Below, in pieces: positions 6,521-8,345 of a stretch of DNA of 8,345 nt (positions are counted from its first letter, which is position 1; the number at the start of each line of letters is the position of its first letter). The translations under genes and the position numbers were made by a program. The notes under the pieces were generated by a model, which saw only the letters and a program-made list of their open reading frames with translations, was not told the origin of the DNA and made no database searches. Location of the stretch: NCBI GenBank assembly GCA_937893815.1, contig CALCSH010000409.1, positions 1-8,345 on the forward strand, given 5' to 3'. This stretch comes from an uncultured Anaerolineae bacterium. GTDB taxonomy: Bacteria > Chloroflexota > Anaerolineae > Anaerolineales > UBA11858.

Positions 6521-6946
6521 TCATTGGCCGAAAACATCTCGCAGCATCGCGGGGATCTGCCCGACAATTTCATGGCGCACTTGCCGGAAAACCATCATGA
6601 TTTCGGTATCGGTTCCAGTAGCCTCAGCAGGGTCGGGGAAACTACGATGCACAACTCGGCCCTTCCCCAACCAGAGCGGGCAATCCTGAGCAGCGGAGTC
6701 GCAAACTGTAATGACCAGATCAAAATCCATGTGTCGGAGTTGGTCTATATGTTTCGATTCTCCCTGATGCTGAATGCCGATTTCTTCCAACGCTTGCAGT
6801 GCTTTCGGGTGAATATACCCCGATGGCCTGGTCCCTGCGCTGAATGCCTGCCAGTACGAAGCCAGGTAGTGGTTGACAATCGCTTCGGCCATTTGTGAGC
6901 GGCAAGAATTTCCGGTACACAGAAACAGTACTTTACGGGTGTTCAT
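6521..6946 (-). CDS. arsC: Arsenate reductase, thioredoxin-type (low-molecular-weight phosphatase fold)
   Basis: 141 residues from the chosen start. It would reduce arsenate to arsenite in the cytoplasm through a cysteine relay recharged by thioredoxin. The P-loop CTGNSCRS (CX5R) begins at residue 10 and contains the nucleophilic Cys and the Arg. VCDSAAQDCP supplies two further cysteines (residues 82 and 89), matching the relay pair of Bacillus-type ArsC. The DPA motif (D105) is the expected general acid. The cysteine pair favours arsenate reductase over a plain protein tyrosine phosphatase. The frame is open to an ATG at 6976, with further Met codons between. I prefer ATG 6946 (MNTRKVLFLC) because it gives the standard family length; ATG 6955 is possible. 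From 6946 the gene overlaps the end of phoU by 14 nt. Its position at the end of a phosphate-uptake operon fits entry of arsenate through the Pst importer. Confidence 0.87.
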   Translation of the reverse strand: MNTRKVLFLCTGNSCRSQMAEAIVNHYLASYWQAFSAGTRPSGYIHPKALQALEEIGIQHQGESKHIDQLRHMDFDLVITVCDSAAQDCPLWLGKGRVVHRSFPDPAEATGTDTEIMMVFRQVRHEIVGQIPAMLRDVFGQ

Positions 6947-7637
6947 AGAGGCCATTTTGCTCATCATCAGATGCATCCAGTTCCTTCATCTCGCCAGTGG
7001 CTACGTAGATTGTACGCTCGCAAATATTCGTAACGCGATCTGCCATGCGCTCCAGGTTGTGTGCAGCCCAGGTGAGGTAATTGGCCCGATCAATGGTCGA
7101 AGGATCCGAGATCATGTAGCTCAGGAGAACGCGGTTGATCTGATTATACAGATCATCCACCCGATTATCTTCTTTTGGAATCTGCATGGCTTGCGAAACA
7201 TTGACGGAGACAAATGCTCCCAGCGCGCGGCGCAGCATATTGGTTGTCAGTTCAGCCATGAGGGGCAGGTCAATAATTGGCTTGGTGGGCAATTGATCTT
7301 TCATTAGTAAACAAATCCGCGCAATGCCTTTGGCATAATCGCCCATGCGTTCCAGTTCTGAGGCAATATCCAGGGTCGATGCCAATATTCGCAGATCCCG
7401 CGCAATGGGCTGCTGCATGGCGATCAGGGCAATACAAGTGCTTTCAATCTCGAAACGTTTTTCATTAATCTTTTGATCATAGGCATACGCACTCTGCGCC
7501 ATTGCAATATCACGCTGTTTGAGGGCATCGACAGCGGAAAGTGTGTTTTGTTCCACCATGCTACCCAACATCAGTAACTGGTCTCGTAAATGGTCAAGTT
7601 GGCGATCAAATGTCTCTCGAGGAGATAGTTTATTCAT
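6933..7637 (-). CDS. phoU: Phosphate transport system regulatory protein PhoU
   Basis: 234 residues, the usual PhoU length. PhoU is a cytoplasmic, mostly helical protein that conveys the state of the Pst phosphate importer to the PhoR sensor kinase and limits phosphate uptake. The two-fold repeat of three-helix bundles is visible from the duplicated metal-binding motif: ELERMGDYA (E96-D100) in the first half and NLERMADRVTNI (E196-D200) in the second. RDLRILASTLDIASELERMGDYAK-type sequence is characteristic of the family. It starts 17 nt after the pstB stop, with a good ribosome binding site (AGAGGTGA), and its end overlaps arsC. The C-terminal tail after residue 215 is acidic and not part of the conserved fold. 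Confidence 0.95.
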   Translation of the reverse strand: MNKLSPRETFDRQLDHLRDQLLMLGSMVEQNTLSAVDALKQRDIAMAQSAYAYDQKINEKRFEIESTCIALIAMQQPIARDLRILASTLDIASELERMGDYAKGIARICLLMKDQLPTKPIIDLPLMAELTTNMLRRALGAFVSVNVSQAMQIPKEDNRVDDLYNQINRVLLSYMISDPSTIDRANYLTWAAHNLERMADRVTNICERTIYVATGEMKELDASDDEQNGLYEHP

Positions 7638-7643
7638 TTTCGT

Positions 7644-7651
7644 TCACCTCT
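7644..7651 (-). promoter_or_regulatory. Ribosome binding site of phoU
   Basis: AGAGGTGA on the minus strand, six nt before ATG 7637, inside the 17-nt gap after pstB. It is the strongest Shine-Dalgarno in the window and fixes the phoU start. Confidence 0.7.
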
Positions 7652-7654
7652 ATT

Positions 7655-8345
7655 CTAGCCAAAACGGCCAGTGATGTAATCTTCTGTGGTGTGTTTTTCT
7701 GGATTGGTGAAGATTTTCTTTGTTTCTCCATATTCTTCCAGAACCCCGGCGCGGCCTTCGCCCAGGTTGAAAAATGCAGTGTAATCTGAAACCCGCGCCG
7801 CCTGCTGCATATTGTGGGTTACGACAATAATCGTGTAATTCTTCGACATCTCGCGCATCAATTCTTCGATTTTCAGAGTCGCAATCGGGTCTAAAGCCGA
7901 AGCGGGTTCATCCATCAAGATAATATCGGGCTTGATGGCAATCGTGCGCGCAATGCACAAACGCTGTTGTTGACCGCCCGAAAGAGAGAGGCCGCTCTGA
8001 TTAAGTTTATCGCGAACTTCATTCCACAGCGCAGCGCCGATTAAGGATTGCTCGACGAGATCATCCATATTGCCGCGATAGCCGTTGATGCGTGCCCCCC
8101 AGGCCACATTTTCATAGATGCTTTTTGGGAAAGGGTTGGGCTTCTGGAAGACCATCCCAATGCGGCGGCGCACTTCTACCGGGTCCACATCGGGGGCGTA
8201 GATATTGTCTCCGTGGTAGAGTACTTCCCCTTTGGCGTGGGCTGTGGGTACCAGTTCGTTCATACGGTTGAACGCTCGCAGCATGGTGCTCTTGCCGCAT
8301 CCCGAAGGCCCGATAATACACACAAATTCGTTGGCCAAGACCTCT
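7655..8345 (-). CDS. pstB: Phosphate ABC transporter ATP-binding protein PstB, 5' end cut by window edge
   Basis: ATPase subunit of the high-affinity phosphate importer PstSCAB; hydrolyses ATP at the inner face of the membrane to drive uptake. About 230 codons are visible. In order: Walker A GPSGCGKST, Q-loop in GMVFQKPNPFPKSIYENV (the PNPFP stretch is characteristic of PstB), ABC signature LSLSGGQQQR, Walker B IILMDEP with the catalytic Glu, and H-loop VVTHNM. The C-terminus EDYITGRFG is the standard PstB ending. A TTG at 8338 could be read as a start, but the frame continues to the edge as EVLANEF, matching the strand just before Walker A, so the gene is truncated by the window and the first 25-40 residues lie outside. 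It is followed by phoU after 17 nt; pstS, pstC and pstA are expected to lie upstream beyond the right edge. Confidence 0.96.
   Translation of the reverse strand, partial: EVLANEFVCIIGPSGCGKSTMLRAFNRMNELVPTAHAKGEVLYHGDNIYAPDVDPVEVRRRIGMVFQKPNPFPKSIYENVAWGARINGYRGNMDDLVEQSLIGAALWNEVRDKLNQSGLSLSGGQQQRLCIARTIAIKPDIILMDEPASALDPIATLKIEELMREMSKNYTIIVVTHNMQQAARVSDYTAFFNLGEGRAGVLEEYGETKKIFTNPEKHTTEDYITGRFG

Noticed and set aside
6511..6522. Near-palindrome around CGTACG just after arsC, with another CGTACG at 3734-3739
   Set aside because: Short six-base palindromes in two spacers are too little to call an operator or an attachment site.
8336..8338. TTG as the real start of pstB
   Set aside because: It would remove the conserved N-terminal strands before Walker A, and the frame is open up to the window edge.

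Overview
All ten genes in this window lie on the minus strand, so they read from the right edge to the left. The set suggests a member of the Chloroflexota, probably Anaerolineae-like. The clues are a secreted Pro/Thr-rich protein of the kind common in that phylum, a lipoprotein with a Pro/Thr linker behind its lipobox, intergenic heptamer repeats that translate as 'NLQPAT'-type peptides, and moderate base composition. This assignment is inference from style; no rRNA or other phylogenetic marker is present.

Right part (about 8345 to 6521): the end of a phosphate-uptake operon. It holds pstB (ATPase of the Pst phosphate importer, cut by the right window edge), phoU (regulator of Pst and the Pho response), and an arsC-type arsenate reductase of the low-molecular-weight phosphatase fold that overlaps phoU by 14 nt. 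The Pst importer also admits arsenate, so the reductase is a sensible passenger.

The only real intergenic region is 6399-6520. It has a GC-rich hairpin and a possible sigma-70-type promoter facing the next gene group.

Left part (6398 to 1): a tightly packed run of six genes. In order these are a small membrane-anchored or secreted Pro/Thr-rich protein, three consecutive, clearly diverged M42-family (TET-type) metalloaminopeptidases, an ABC-type solute-binding lipoprotein, and aspartate ammonia-lyase (aspA, cut by the left edge). Most junctions are 3-4 nt apart or overlap (TAATG, ATGA), which points to one transcript with coupled translation. The exception is a 78-nt spacer before the third peptidase; it contains a degenerate tandem repeat and is followed by a good ribosome binding site. 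A plausible theme is breakdown of peptides to free amino acids, with aspartate then deaminated to fumarate and ammonia. The link to the solute-binding protein is contextual only, because no permease is in the window.

Most of the content belongs to well-known families. The unusual points are the triple M42 cluster with a different motif change in two of the copies, and the related 7-bp and 8-bp repeats at two successive peptidase boundaries, one of which has become the C-terminal tail of a peptidase. No RNA genes, CRISPR arrays, insertion sequences or origins were found.
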